Source of the DNA: Elusimicrobiota bacterium
GTDB taxonomy: Bacteria > Elusimicrobiota > Elusimicrobia > UBA1565 > UBA9628
NCBI GenBank assembly: GCA_027451985.1
Contig: DAIDHS010000017.1
Span: 1-55,617 of the forward strand
DNA: 55,617 nt
Reading direction: 5' to 3'
Shown here: in pieces, positions 1 through 12,499 of the stretch
How the letters are laid out: every line of letters begins with the position of its first letter
How positions within the stretch are numbered: position 1 is the first letter of the stretch
The notes under the pieces: generated by a model
Database searches by the model: none
Seen by the model: the letters and a program-made list of their open reading frames with translations, nothing else
Told to the model about the DNA's origin: nothing
Made by a program: the position numbers and the translations under genes

Positions 1-1
1 A

Positions 2-4117
<4,116 letters not shown>

Positions 4118-4124
4118 GCCGCCC

Positions 4125-5051
4125 TTAGTCGGCCCAGGCCGTCTCTGCGGCCGTTTTTTGCGCCGCGGCCCTTTCCGGCTCGAAGGAAGGAATGGAGAGC
4201 ACCGGCACGGGCGAGTGGCGGATGACGCGTTCGGCCGTGGTTCCCAGGACTAGGCTCTCCCAGAACGGCTTGCGGTGCGCCGCGAGCACGATGAGATCGT
4301 AGCGCTCCCGCGCCGCGGCCCGCAGGATGGTCTCGGCCGCCTGGCCGGTCGCGATGATGCGGCCCAAGCGCTCGTAGCGCTCCTTCCCTAATAGGCGGCT
4401 TAGGTGCTCTTCAAGCGGCTTGAAAGCGGCGTCCTCGCCGGACACGTTTTCGGCGACGTAGAGGACGGTGGGCCTGACCTTGAAAAGTTCCGCCAGCGCC
4501 AGCGCGTGCCAGAGCGAGTTGTCCGCGTAGGCCGCCCGCTTCATGGGCACCAGGATGCGGGCGGGCCAGTCTTCGGCGGGAGCGCGGTGGACTGTGAGCA
4601 CCGGCGTTCGCGAAAGGCGCGTGAGGGTCTCGGCGGTCGAGCCCAGAAACAATCGGCCCACGGCGCTGTGGCCGCGCGCGCCCATCACGAGAAGGTCGGT
4701 CTCGCCGGATGCGGCCAAGTCGGCCAGGGCCGACTTGGCGTAGCCGTCCTCCACGCGCAGGCCGGCGTCGGGATAGCTTCCGGCCAGCGCGCGCAGCCGG
4801 GCGCGCAAACCGTCATAGTATTGCTTGTCCTTGCCCAAGCCGGGCGGGACGTACATGTCCCCTAGGAGGCTTTCGGGCGAAGGCTCGTTGACGTGCACCA
4901 GGTCCAGCCGCGCCCCGCACGCCAAGCCAATTTTTTTGGCCGTGGCCAGCGCCGCTTCGGAAGCCTCCGAAAAGTCCACGGCCACGGAGATGGTTTTCGG
5001 GGGGAAATGCCACGAGGTTTTGGGGAAATCCTGCGATTTTTGCTTGGCCAC
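4125..5051 (-). CDS. Universal stress protein with two UspA domains
   Basis: Tandem UspA protein of about 308 residues, cytoplasmic. The first domain (TISVAVDFSEASEAALATA to the first third) ends in MGARGHSAVGRLFLGSTAETL, the G-x2-G-x9-G-S/T nucleotide-binding signature. The second ends in LAAHRKPFWESLVLGTTAERV, where the first glycines are missing, so only the first half is predicted to bind ATP. I chose GTG at 5051 because GGAGG lies just upstream (5056-5060) and an AT-rich TATTTT -10-like box (5071-5076) sits inside the longer reading; the alternative is GTG at 5087, adding 12 residues. It is convergent with the MFS gene. The role is general stress survival by family analogy; no specific partner is visible. 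Confidence 0.88.
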   Translation of the reverse strand: MAKQKSQDFPKTSWHFPPKTISVAVDFSEASEAALATAKKIGLACGARLDLVHVNEPSPESLLGDMYVPPGLGKDKQYYDGLRARLRALAGSYPDAGLRVEDGYAKSALADLAASGETDLLVMGARGHSAVGRLFLGSTAETLTRLSRTPVLTVHRAPAEDWPARILVPMKRAAYADNSLWHALALAELFKVRPTVLYVAENVSGEDAAFKPLEEHLSRLLGKERYERLGRIIATGQAAETILRAAARERYDLIVLAAHRKPFWESLVLGTTAERVIRHSPVPVLSIPSFEPERAAAQKTAAETAWAD

Positions 5052-5175
5052 AACACCTCCGCCGGACAAAAAAATAGTTTGCAACACTTAGGCCAGCGTC
5101 AGGCCGTCTTAAGGGACAGAGCGTTGCGACAGGGTACATATGGGGACGGGCGGACAAAACGGCGGCGGGGGAACG

Positions 5176-5325
5176 ATGAAGGCGAAAAGGAAGGATTTCC
5201 GGCACGGGCGGGATGCGGCGGAGCGGACGCTGCCCGGGGCGGCGCTTCGGCACGGCGGAGGAAATCAGCGGCGGGCGGCGTTTTTGCGCCTGCGCATGCT
5301 GGCGAGCCTCGGCATCGCCCCATGA
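5176..5325 (+). CDS. Possible small protein (49 aa), unknown
   Basis: A short basic frame beginning at ATG 5176 behind a GGGGGAA stretch that could serve as a ribosome site, and ending in an ATGA overlap with the following gene at 5322. The 4-bp overlap is the arrangement used by nearly every real gene pair here, which is the main argument for it. The product (about 49 residues, KAKRKDFRHG then Arg-rich) matches nothing I recognise. The region is GC-rich and other frames are also open, so the frame may be spurious. Confidence 0.3.
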   Translation: MKAKRKDFRHGRDAAERTLPGAALRHGGGNQRRAAFLRLRMLASLGIAP

Positions 5326-5645
5326 GCGCGGCAGCCGACCTGTCGAGCGCGGCGCGGCCTCCGGATTACGAGGTCCGCTATCAGGAGATTCTCTCCAGCG
5401 GCGCGCCTCCTATGCCCGCGCTCTTGGGGACGCTTAATCTGCTCGGGCCGGGCGAGCTTTTGGTTCTGCGCATCGATTTTGAACCGGCCCTGCTTCTGCG
5501 CGTTTTGGCGGGGCGCGGATTCGACGCGCGGACCGAGGGCGTTCCCGGAAAAAACCTGAGCATCTATTTCTCGCGGCGCCCCGCCGCGAAGCCCAGGCTT
5601 TTCTCAAAACTTGACGAACGCGCGGGAGAAAAACATATAATCTGA
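5322..5645 (+). CDS. Small DUF2249/TusA-like domain protein
   Basis: A 107-residue protein. After a variable N-terminus (about 25 residues) comes a single compact domain with the pattern of DUF2249/SirA-like folds: a Leu/Pro-rich first segment (MPALLGTLNLLGPGELLVLRID), then FEPALLLRVLAGRGFDARTEG and a final beta strand (NLSIYFSRR). Such domains occur near redox and respiratory genes, but no reaction is established here. The catalytic Cys of true TusA is not visible. Its 3' end contains the putative promoter of the downstream nuo operon, and its stop is only 3 bp before nuoJ. Family assignment is by pattern only. Confidence 0.6.
   Translation: MSAAADLSSAARPPDYEVRYQEILSSGAPPMPALLGTLNLLGPGELLVLRIDFEPALLLRVLAGRGFDARTEGVPGKNLSIYFSRRPAAKPRLFSKLDERAGEKHII
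5611..5641 (+). promoter_or_regulatory. Candidate nuo operon promoter, leaderless layout
   Basis: TTGACG (5611-5616), a 19-bp spacer and a perfect TATAAT (5636-5641). Only 7 nt separate the -10 box from the nuoJ ATG at 5649, so transcription should start at or next to the start codon. It lies inside the 3' end of the preceding gene. The spacer is slightly long. Confidence 0.6.
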
Positions 5646-5648
5646 AAA

Positions 5649-6137
5649 ATGGTGCACGCGGCGATTATCCTGGCGGGAGTCGTAGCCGTTGTTTTTGCCG
5701 GGCTGATGGCGACGCAAAGATCCCTTTACGCGTGCTCGGTGTGCCTCCTGGCCGTCCTGCTTCAGACCGCGGCGATTTTCTACTTTCTGGGCGCGCCCCT
5801 GGTCGCCTTCCTGCAGGTCATGATTTACGCGGGCGCGGTGATGGTGCTGGTCGTGGTCACCATCATGGCCGCCCCGGCCGAGAATCCGCAAGCTCTGCGC
5901 AAACCCTCGATGCCGTGGTTTTTGGCGGTGCTTGGAATTTTGGCGCCGTTGGGAGAAGCCGCTTGGGCGCTCTCGCGCGGAGGCCTTCCGCAGGCCGCGG
6001 GCTGGGGCGCCTCCGCCGCACAGATGCAGGTTGGCACGGTTTTGTTCGGGCCCTACGCGGTCGCCACCGAGGCGGTGGGATTCCTGATTTTTCTCTCGGC
6101 GCTGGCCGTCGTTGATTTGAACCGGAGCCAATTGTGA
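5649..6137 (+). CDS. nuoJ: NADH-quinone oxidoreductase subunit J
   Basis: Membrane-arm subunit of complex I, 162 residues with about five hydrophobic helices. The diagnostic third-helix region FLQVMIYAGAVMVLVVVTIM is intact. No Shine-Dalgarno is present; the start lies 7 nt after a TATAAT box, which suggests a leaderless transcript. It opens an operon in which the hydrophobic subunits J-K-L-M-N come before the A-B-C-D set, unlike the usual A-to-N order. Its stop overlaps nuoK by 4 bp (GTGA). Confidence 0.93.
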   Translation: MVHAAIILAGVVAVVFAGLMATQRSLYACSVCLLAVLLQTAAIFYFLGAPLVAFLQVMIYAGAVMVLVVVTIMAAPAENPQALRKPSMPWFLAVLGILAPLGEAAWALSRGGLPQAAGWGASAAQMQVGTVLFGPYAVATEAVGFLIFLSALAVVDLNRSQL

Positions 6138-6430
6138 ACCAGGCCGTCTGGGCGGTGTGCTTCGCGCTCTTCGCCGTGGGGCTCTCGCTGTTGATTCTGC
6201 GCCGCGAACTGCTGGTCATGCTGCTGGGCCTTGAGCTCATGGTCAACGCCGCCAACATCGGCGTGGTCTACGGCGCGAGCTTAACCGGCGATGCCGCGGG
6301 TCTTTCCGCCGCCCTCCTTATTATAGCGGTCGCCGCAGCCGAGGCGGTCATCGGCCTGTCCCTCATTTTGCGGGTCTACCAATCCGGACGCTCCCCCGAG
6401 TCGGACGTCCTGCGGGAGTTGCGGGGATGA
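6134..6430 (+). CDS. nuoK: NADH-quinone oxidoreductase subunit K
   Basis: Small membrane subunit of complex I (98 residues, three helices), related to MrpC. Key features are LIRREL-like ILRRELLVMLLGLELMVNAAN with the conserved membrane Glu of the second helix, and AEAVIGLSLILRVY with the third-helix Glu; both acidic residues participate in proton translocation in the family. GTG start overlaps nuoJ by 4 bp and its stop overlaps the nuoL ATG by 4 bp, indicating coupled translation. Confidence 0.95.
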   Translation: MNQAVWAVCFALFAVGLSLLILRRELLVMLLGLELMVNAANIGVVYGASLTGDAAGLSAALLIIAVAAAEAVIGLSLILRVYQSGRSPESDVLRELRG

Positions 6431-8307
6431 CGGCTGTTCTGCCTCTTTCGGCCATTTTGATTTTCGCCGCGCCCATTTCCGCCGTCCTCATTAGCTTTTT
6501 CCTGGTCCGGCCCTTTAAGCCCCGCTGGACGCACTGGCCCATTCTGATTTCCTGCGCCGTCGTCGCAGTTTCGGCCGTGCGCATCGCGATGCGGGTCTAT
6601 ACGACCGGTCCGCTCGACGTGACCCTGGCGCAATGGATGGTGGCCGGAAGCTGGAGCCTGTCCTTCGGCCTGCGCCTGGACGGCCTCTCCTCGGCGGTGC
6701 TGGCCATGGTGGCGGTCGTGGGTGCGCTCATCCACGTCTACGCGGCCGGATATATGGAAGAAGACGAGTGCATGCCGCGCTTCTTCCTGTTCTTCCACCT
6801 CTTTTACTTAGCCATGATCGGCCTCTTGACCTCCAACAACTATGTCCAGCTCTACCTCTTCTGGGAAATGGTCGGCATGGCCTCCTACTACCTCATCGGC
6901 TTCTGGTACCACAAGGCCACGGCGCGGCGCGCGGCCATGCAGGCTTTTTTGGTCAACCGCGTGGGCGACTTCGGCTTCATGCTGGCTGCGCTGCTGCTTC
7001 TCTCTGCGTTCCCCGGCAGCGGCGCGCGCTTTACCGCAGTTTTCCCGGCCGTGGCCAAGGCGCCTCCGGCATTGGTCTGCGCCATCGGCTATCTGCTGTT
7101 CTGGGCCGCGACGGCCAAGTCCGCGCAGTTTCCGCTCTATTTTTGGCTGCCGGACGCCATGGAGGGTCCTACGCCCGTGTCCGCTTTGATGCACGCCGCG
7201 ACCATGGTGACCGCTGGCATTTTTCTTATGGCGCGCTCCTGGCCGCTCATCGCGGGCGTGCCGCATCTGCCGCACTTAATCGCCTGGGTCGGTGCGGCCA
7301 CGGCTTTGGGCGCCGGCATCGTCGCCGCGACCAAGACGGACTTGAAGCGCATCCTGGCCTACTCGACCGTGAGCCACCTGGGCATCATGGCCTTGGGCGT
7401 GGGCCTGGGCGAAATCGGCGCGGGCATTTTCCACTTGATCACGCACGGATTTTTCAAGGCGGTGCTCTTCTTGTGCGCCGGCAACATCGCGCACGGCTTG
7501 GGCAAGCCTACGGCCACGGTGGACGAGGCGGGCGGCCTTATCAAGAAGATGCCCTTGACCTTCGTGTGCTTCACCGTAGCCGCCTTCTCCCTGGCCGGCA
7601 TCTGGCCCTTCGCGGGCTTCTACAGCAAAGACGCGGTCCTAGACGCCGCGCACGCCTTCGGCCCGGGCATGGGCTTGGTGGCCTCGGCCATCGGCTTCAT
7701 GAGCGCCTTCTACATTTTCCGCATGCTCTTTTTGGTCTTTCTGGGACCGCGCCCGCGCCAAGAGGGCGGCGAGCACGGCGGCCACCACATCCACGAGGCC
7801 GGATTGTGGATGGGCATCCCGGTCCTGCTGATTTCTATCGGCGCGGTCTGCGTCGGCTGGTTCGGCGGCCAATTGCAGTCTTTGCTGTCCATGGGCTGGA
7901 TGGCCGCGGCGGCGCCGACCGTGCCGCACATGAAGGTGCTTGAAGCCTGGCCGAGCCTGGCTCTGGCTTTCGCGGGCGCGGCCGCCTCCTACTGGTGGAC
8001 CACCATCAAGCCCAACTGGGATTGGGACTGGCGCGAGAAGTCGCCTGCCCTGGCCGCGGTGTTCGCCTCCGATTTCGGCTGGAAGCCGGCCATGGCCTGG
8101 GTTGCCCAGGCGGTGGTCGCGCTTTCCAACTGGCTGGGCCTGAGCTTGGACAAGGGCTCGTGGGACCGCTTGATTGAGGCCTCGGCCGAGGGCGCCGTTG
8201 AGGCCGGCGGCGCGGGCGCGGCGCTGGCGACCGGCAGCGTCAACGACTACGTCTGGTGGATGGCGGCGGGCGTGGCGGTTCTTCTCCTGGCGGTTCTCTT
8301 CCTATGA
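6427..8307 (+). CDS. nuoL: NADH-quinone oxidoreductase subunit L
   Basis: Antiporter-like proton-pumping subunit at the distal end of the membrane arm, 626 residues. Recognisable stretches include YVQLYLFWEMVGMASYYLIGFWY with the conserved Glu of helix 5, KSAQFPLYFWLPDAMEGPTPVSALMHAATMV (proton antiporter core, positions about 230-260) and KTDLKRILAYSTVSHLG. The C-terminal part, from about residue 440, contains a His-rich loop and the long amphipathic segment and final helix expected of NuoL. Start and stop overlap the neighbours by 4 bp each. Confidence 0.97.
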   Translation: MTAVLPLSAILIFAAPISAVLISFFLVRPFKPRWTHWPILISCAVVAVSAVRIAMRVYTTGPLDVTLAQWMVAGSWSLSFGLRLDGLSSAVLAMVAVVGALIHVYAAGYMEEDECMPRFFLFFHLFYLAMIGLLTSNNYVQLYLFWEMVGMASYYLIGFWYHKATARRAAMQAFLVNRVGDFGFMLAALLLLSAFPGSGARFTAVFPAVAKAPPALVCAIGYLLFWAATAKSAQFPLYFWLPDAMEGPTPVSALMHAATMVTAGIFLMARSWPLIAGVPHLPHLIAWVGAATALGAGIVAATKTDLKRILAYSTVSHLGIMALGVGLGEIGAGIFHLITHGFFKAVLFLCAGNIAHGLGKPTATVDEAGGLIKKMPLTFVCFTVAAFSLAGIWPFAGFYSKDAVLDAAHAFGPGMGLVASAIGFMSAFYIFRMLFLVFLGPRPRQEGGEHGGHHIHEAGLWMGIPVLLISIGAVCVGWFGGQLQSLLSMGWMAAAAPTVPHMKVLEAWPSLALAFAGAAASYWWTTIKPNWDWDWREKSPALAAVFASDFGWKPAMAWVAQAVVALSNWLGLSLDKGSWDRLIEASAEGAVEAGGAGAALATGSVNDYVWWMAAGVAVLLLAVLFL

Positions 8308-9743
8308 TTTTCTCCCCGCTGACGATTTTGTGGGCCCTGCCCATCGTGGGCGGCTTTTTGGCCCTGGCCCTGCGCTCGGGCAAGCGCGCGGGCGTCTTCT
8401 CCATCGCGCTCTCCTTGATTTCGCTGGCCTTCTGCGCGCTTCTGCCGTGGCGCGAGGGCGCGGCTCTGGCGGTGACCGGCCCAGCGTGGGCCTACGGCAT
8501 CCACTACGCCTTGTCCATGGACGGTCTGTCGTGGGTGATGTGCCTCCTAAACGCTTTTCTAACCGTCATCGCTCTCGTCTCGTCTCTGGGCGAGGAGCGC
8601 AGCGCCGGCTACTGGGCGGCGTTCTTGTTCTTGGAAGGCGCCTTGATGGGCGTGTTTCTGGCCTCGGACTTGTTTCTGTTCTACGTGTTCTGGGAAGTCG
8701 TGCTCATCCCCATGTTCTTCATCATCGGGCTCTGGGGCTCGGCCAACCGCAAGCACGCCGCGGTCAAATTCTTCCTCTTCACTTTCTTCGGCAGTGTGCT
8801 CATGCTGTTGGGCATCCTGGCTTTAGTCACATTGCGCCACCGCGCCACGGGCGTGTGGAGCTGGGACATGCAGGGACTTCAGGGCGTGGCCACTGGCCCC
8901 GCGGCCTGGGCGATTTTCGCGGCTCTGACGGTGGGCTTCGGCGTCAAGGTTCCCATCGTGCCCTTGCACACCTGGCTGCCGGACGCGCACACCGAGGCGC
9001 CGGCCGCGGGCTCCATCATGCTGGCTGGCGTCATGCTCAAGATGGGCGTCTACGGATTTCTGCGCATCGCCATTCCGATTTTCCCGCATCTTTCTTGGCG
9101 TCTCTTGCCCTGGCTGGCCGCCATCGCGGCCATCAACATCATCTACGGCGCCTTCTGCGCCTTGGCCCAGTCGGACTTAAAGCGCCTGGTGGCCTACTCC
9201 AGCATCGCGCATTTGGGCTTCTGCCTAGTAGGCGTCTTCTCGCGCACGGTCGAGGGCTTGGCCGGCGGCACTTTGCAGCTCATCAACCACGGCTTGACCA
9301 CGGGCGCCCTCTTCTTGATGGTGGGCATCCTTTATGAGCGCTCGCACAAGCGCGGCATCCGCGACTTCGGCGCTTTGTTCGGCCAGGCGCCGTGGCTCAC
9401 CTTCTTCTTCAGTTTTTCCATCATGGCCTCCATCGGCCTGCCGGGCTTAAACGGCTTCGTGGGCGAGTTTATGTCCTTGGCGGGCGCGGCGCGCGTGCTG
9501 CCCATTTTGGCTGTCGCGGGCGTGGCCGGCGTGACCCTGGCCGCGGCCTACGCCCTGCCAGCTTACCAACTCGTGTTCTGGGGTGACCGCGGACCTTCCT
9601 CCGTGAGCTCTCATGTGACCGATTTGACCGTGCGCGAGCAGGCGCTCTTGTGGGTCCTGTGCCTGGGCATGCTCTACATCGGCCTGCATCCCTCGGGGCT
9701 TTTGAGCGTGATTACTCCGGCGACCAAGGGGCTGGCGTTGTGA
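8304..9743 (+). CDS. nuoM: NADH-quinone oxidoreductase subunit M
   Basis: Second antiporter-like pump subunit, 479 residues. I use the ATG at 8304, which overlaps the nuoL stop by 4 bp and yields the normal hydrophobic N-terminus (IFSPLTILWALPIVGGF). Motifs: SDLFLFYVFWEVVLIPMFFIIGLWG with the conserved helix-5 Glu, VPIVPLHTWLPDAHTEAPAAGS with the central Lys region, and AQSDLKRLVAYSSIAHLGF. The family-specific HTEAP distinguishes M from L and N. Stop overlaps nuoN (GTGA). Confidence 0.97.
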   Translation: MIFSPLTILWALPIVGGFLALALRSGKRAGVFSIALSLISLAFCALLPWREGAALAVTGPAWAYGIHYALSMDGLSWVMCLLNAFLTVIALVSSLGEERSAGYWAAFLFLEGALMGVFLASDLFLFYVFWEVVLIPMFFIIGLWGSANRKHAAVKFFLFTFFGSVLMLLGILALVTLRHRATGVWSWDMQGLQGVATGPAAWAIFAALTVGFGVKVPIVPLHTWLPDAHTEAPAAGSIMLAGVMLKMGVYGFLRIAIPIFPHLSWRLLPWLAAIAAINIIYGAFCALAQSDLKRLVAYSSIAHLGFCLVGVFSRTVEGLAGGTLQLINHGLTTGALFLMVGILYERSHKRGIRDFGALFGQAPWLTFFFSFSIMASIGLPGLNGFVGEFMSLAGAARVLPILAVAGVAGVTLAAAYALPAYQLVFWGDRGPSSVSSHVTDLTVREQALLWVLCLGMLYIGLHPSGLLSVITPATKGLAL

Positions 9744-11110
9744 ACGCCATGAGCGCGGCGGCGGTGGGCGGGCTTTTGGCGCCGCAGATGGTGCTGGCGG
9801 CCGGGCTTTTGGGCGTCTTGGGTGCCGGCATGGCGGCCTTTAGCCCTAAGTTCATCAAGAGCCTCATGATCTTGGCGATTTTGGGCGCCTTCGCCCTGGC
9901 CTTCGGCGCGCATCCCGGCGCGGGCGATGCGCTGGTGGGCCTAGACGGCCTGGGATTTTCCTGGCAGCTGGTGTTCTATGCCGCGGCCCTGCCGCTGGCT
10001 TTTTTGATGGTGGCGGAAAGCGAGGTCGCTCCAGCGCTGGTGCTGGGCAGCCTTCTGGGCTTGGGCATCCTGGCGGTCTCGGCCAACCTTTTGATGCTCT
10101 TCATCGGCTTAGAGTTGATGTCCCTGCCCGCTTATCTTTTAGTGGCGCGCAGCCGCGGCGGGGCCAAGACCTCGGTCGAGGCCGCGATCAAGTACTTCTT
10201 CGCGGGCGGCGCTGCGGGCGGGCTTTTCCTGCTGGGCTTGGCGCTCTACTACTTCACGCAAAAGACCATGTCCTTCGCGGGGCCCGGAGGCTTCGGCGCC
10301 GAAGCGGGCATCGCCTTGATGGGGTCGGCCGCGCTCTTTAAGATCGGCGCTTTCCCTCTCCACTTCTGGCTGCCGGACGTCTACGAGGCGTCCGACCCCG
10401 AGTTGACGGGGTTTTTGTCCACGGCGCTCAAGGCCGGCGGCGTGCTCCTCTTGATGCGGCTGGCCGCGCTTTCTCCCGCAGGGGCCTTTTCGCGGGCGTT
10501 GCCCTGGTTCGGCGCGGCGACCATGATTTTCGGCGCGGTGCTGGCGCTTAAGCAGGAGCGGCTGCAGCGGCTGCTGGCCTACTCCTCGATGGCGCACGCG
10601 GGCAACATCATCCTGGGCGTGGGCGCCTGGGCGGCTTTGGGCGCGTCGCCCGCCGCGGCCGTTGCGGTGTTCTTTTACCTGGCGGCCTATCTCTTCATGA
10701 ACAACGGCGCGTTCTCCTTCTTAAAGGCCACCGGCGCCAAGACCCGCGCGGACCTTCATGGCCTCGGCGCGCGCAACCCCAAGGCCGCCGCGGCCTTCGC
10801 GGTCCTGCTCCTCGCCTTGGGCGGCGTGCCACCCACCGCGGGCTTCTTGGCTAAGCTGCTGATTTTCTGGGCGGCTTTCAAGGCCCACCTTTATATCCCG
10901 CTTCTCCTGGCGGCGTTGGGCGCCCTGTTGGCCTTGGGCTACTATCTGGCGCTCTTGAAGGATCTCTACTTCGAGGACGCTCCGGCCCAAGCGCCGGCAC
11001 TCGAGCCCGGACGGGGCCTGGCCGTACTCTGGACCTGCGCCGTGCCCGCCGCCGTCCTGGGCGTGGCGCCCTGGGTGCTGACCTACATGTCGAGGCTTCT
11101 GGCGCTATGA
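9740..11110 (+). CDS. nuoN: NADH-quinone oxidoreductase subunit N
   Basis: Third antiporter-like subunit, 456 residues. GTG at 9740 overlaps the nuoM stop by 4 bp and gives a normal N-terminal helix. Signatures: LFIGLELMSLPAYLLVA with the helix-5 Glu, KIGAFPLHFWLPDVYEASDPELTGFLST and LKQERLQRLLAYSSMAHAGN, and NNGAFSFL near the end of the core. The usual NuoN order of motifs is intact. Its stop overlaps nuoA by 4 bp, so the J-K-L-M-N block is directly fused to the A-B-C-D block in this operon. Confidence 0.96.
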   Translation: MNAMSAAAVGGLLAPQMVLAAGLLGVLGAGMAAFSPKFIKSLMILAILGAFALAFGAHPGAGDALVGLDGLGFSWQLVFYAAALPLAFLMVAESEVAPALVLGSLLGLGILAVSANLLMLFIGLELMSLPAYLLVARSRGGAKTSVEAAIKYFFAGGAAGGLFLLGLALYYFTQKTMSFAGPGGFGAEAGIALMGSAALFKIGAFPLHFWLPDVYEASDPELTGFLSTALKAGGVLLLMRLAALSPAGAFSRALPWFGAATMIFGAVLALKQERLQRLLAYSSMAHAGNIILGVGAWAALGASPAAAVAVFFYLAAYLFMNNGAFSFLKATGAKTRADLHGLGARNPKAAAAFAVLLLALGGVPPTAGFLAKLLIFWAAFKAHLYIPLLLAALGALLALGYYLALLKDLYFEDAPAQAPALEPGRGLAVLWTCAVPAAVLGVAPWVLTYMSRLLAL

Positions 11111-11469
11111 ATCACTTGGACGCCATCGCCATCGTTATCGACCTCGTGATGGTCCTGGGCCTGACCGGGTTCTTCGCCAACGCCAACCGGCTTTTGGGCC
11201 CGCACCCGGTGCACGAGGGCGACGCGGACATTCCCTTCGAGACCGGCGAGCGGCCCATCGACTCGGCCGAGCAGAAGATGTCCGTGCTCTACCACCGCTT
11301 CGCGGTCCTCTTCGTGGTTTTCGACGTGGACCTGGCTTTCCTGATGCCGTGGGCGCTCTGCCGCGGCTCCTTGACCGCGGGCCTGGCCATCTCCATGACG
11401 GTGTTTACGGCCCTGCTATTTTTCATGCTGACGTACTTTTGGCGCAAGGGGGTGCTGGAATGCCGGTAG
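11107..11469 (+). CDS. nuoA: NADH-quinone oxidoreductase subunit A
   Basis: Membrane subunit next to the quinone chamber, 120 residues with three helices. The conserved segment between helices 1 and 2 (YHRFAVLFVVFDVDLAFLMPWA) carries the FDVD acidic motif that contacts NuoH and NuoD in the family. Overlaps nuoN by 4 bp and nuoB by 10 bp. Confidence 0.93.
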   Translation: MNHLDAIAIVIDLVMVLGLTGFFANANRLLGPHPVHEGDADIPFETGERPIDSAEQKMSVLYHRFAVLFVVFDVDLAFLMPWALCRGSLTAGLAISMTVFTALLFFMLTYFWRKGVLECR

Positions 11470-11939
11470 ACGAAGCCGCTCCCGCGGGGGCCGTGACCAC
11501 GCAGTTGGACGCCGCGCTGGGCTGGGCGCGCAAGTACTCGATTTTCCAGTACCCCTTCGTGACCGCCTGCTGCGGCATGGAGTTCATGTCGACCGCCGCC
11601 TCGCACTACGACTTGGACCGCTTCGGCGCGGCCTTCCCGCGCTTCTCGCCCCGCCAGGCCGACGTCCTGATGGTGGTGGGCACGATTTCGCACAAGATGG
11701 CGCCGGTGCTGCGCCGCATCTACGATCAGATGGCGTCCCCCAAGTGGGTGGTGGCCTTCGGCGTGTGCACCTGCACGGGCGGCTTCTACAACAACTATGC
11801 CACGGTGCAGGGCATCGACACCATCGTGCCGGTCGACCTCTACATCCCCGGCTGCCCGCCGCGCCCGGAGATGGTGTTGGACGGCCTGGTCAAGCTCCAG
11901 GCCAAAATCCAGAAGCAGCGCTCGGGAATCGGATCATGA
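11460..11939 (+). CDS. nuoB: NADH-quinone oxidoreductase subunit B (cluster N2 subunit)
   Basis: Carries the terminal 4Fe-4S cluster N2 that passes electrons to quinone; 159 residues. The four ligands are readable: adjacent Cys37 and Cys38 (TACCGMEF), Cys103 (GVCTCTGGFYNN) and Cys132 (PGCPPRPE). An additional Cys at 105 replaces the more usual Ser of CASSGG. ATG at 11460 lies inside the end of nuoA (10-bp overlap). Stop overlaps nuoC by 4 bp. Confidence 0.97.
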   Translation: MPVDEAAPAGAVTTQLDAALGWARKYSIFQYPFVTACCGMEFMSTAASHYDLDRFGAAFPRFSPRQADVLMVVGTISHKMAPVLRRIYDQMASPKWVVAFGVCTCTGGFYNNYATVQGIDTIVPVDLYIPGCPPRPEMVLDGLVKLQAKIQKQRSGIGS

Positions 11940-12499
11940 TCGCCCCAGAGAAGCGCCGGGTCGAGCCCAAGAAGGCCTTCGAGGCCTTGAAGGCCCTCAA
12001 GGACGAGGGCTACAACGTTTTGGTGGACATGACCGCGGTCGACTACTCGGCCTGGCCCGAGGCCGGCTCCGCCGATCCCTACGACAAGACCTACCGCATG
12101 ACCGGCGAGACCAAAGAGCTGCGCGCGCCCCGGCCCATCCCGGCCGAGGCCCGCTTCGACGTGGTCTACCAGGTCATGAAAATCGATTTGCAGACCGGCG
12201 AGGACAAGGGCCGCGTGGAGCTGCACGCCGCCGTGGGCGAGGAGCCCGTGTTGCGCTCGGCCATGTCCCTGTGGCCCATCGCGGACTGGCTTGAGCGCGA
12301 GGTCTGGGACATGTTCGGCGTGAAGTTCACCGACCGCCCGGACATCAAGCGGCTTCTGCTTTACGAGGAGTTCCAGGGCCACCCCCTGCGCAAGGACTAT
12401 CCCATCAACAAGAGGCAGCCGCTCATCGGGCCCGCCTCGGGCGAGCCCGCGGGCAACCCCAGCTTCAACCACAGCGAGCCGACCGTCAAATATGACTAA
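11936..12499 (+). CDS. nuoC: NADH-quinone oxidoreductase subunit C
   Basis: Peripheral-arm subunit (30-kDa type), 187 residues. The family signature EREVWDMFGVKFTDRPDIKRLL and EFQGHPLRKDYP is present at about residues 120-155. An insertion around residues 45-70 (SADPYDKTYRMTGETKELRA) between the first strands is longer than in many homologues. A 30-residue tail after KDYP is Pro/Ser-rich. ATG at 11936 overlaps nuoB by 4 bp; its end overlaps nuoD by 8 bp. Confidence 0.94.
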   Translation: MIAPEKRRVEPKKAFEALKALKDEGYNVLVDMTAVDYSAWPEAGSADPYDKTYRMTGETKELRAPRPIPAEARFDVVYQVMKIDLQTGEDKGRVELHAAVGEEPVLRSAMSLWPIADWLEREVWDMFGVKFTDRPDIKRLLLYEEFQGHPLRKDYPINKRQPLIGPASGEPAGNPSFNHSEPTVKYD

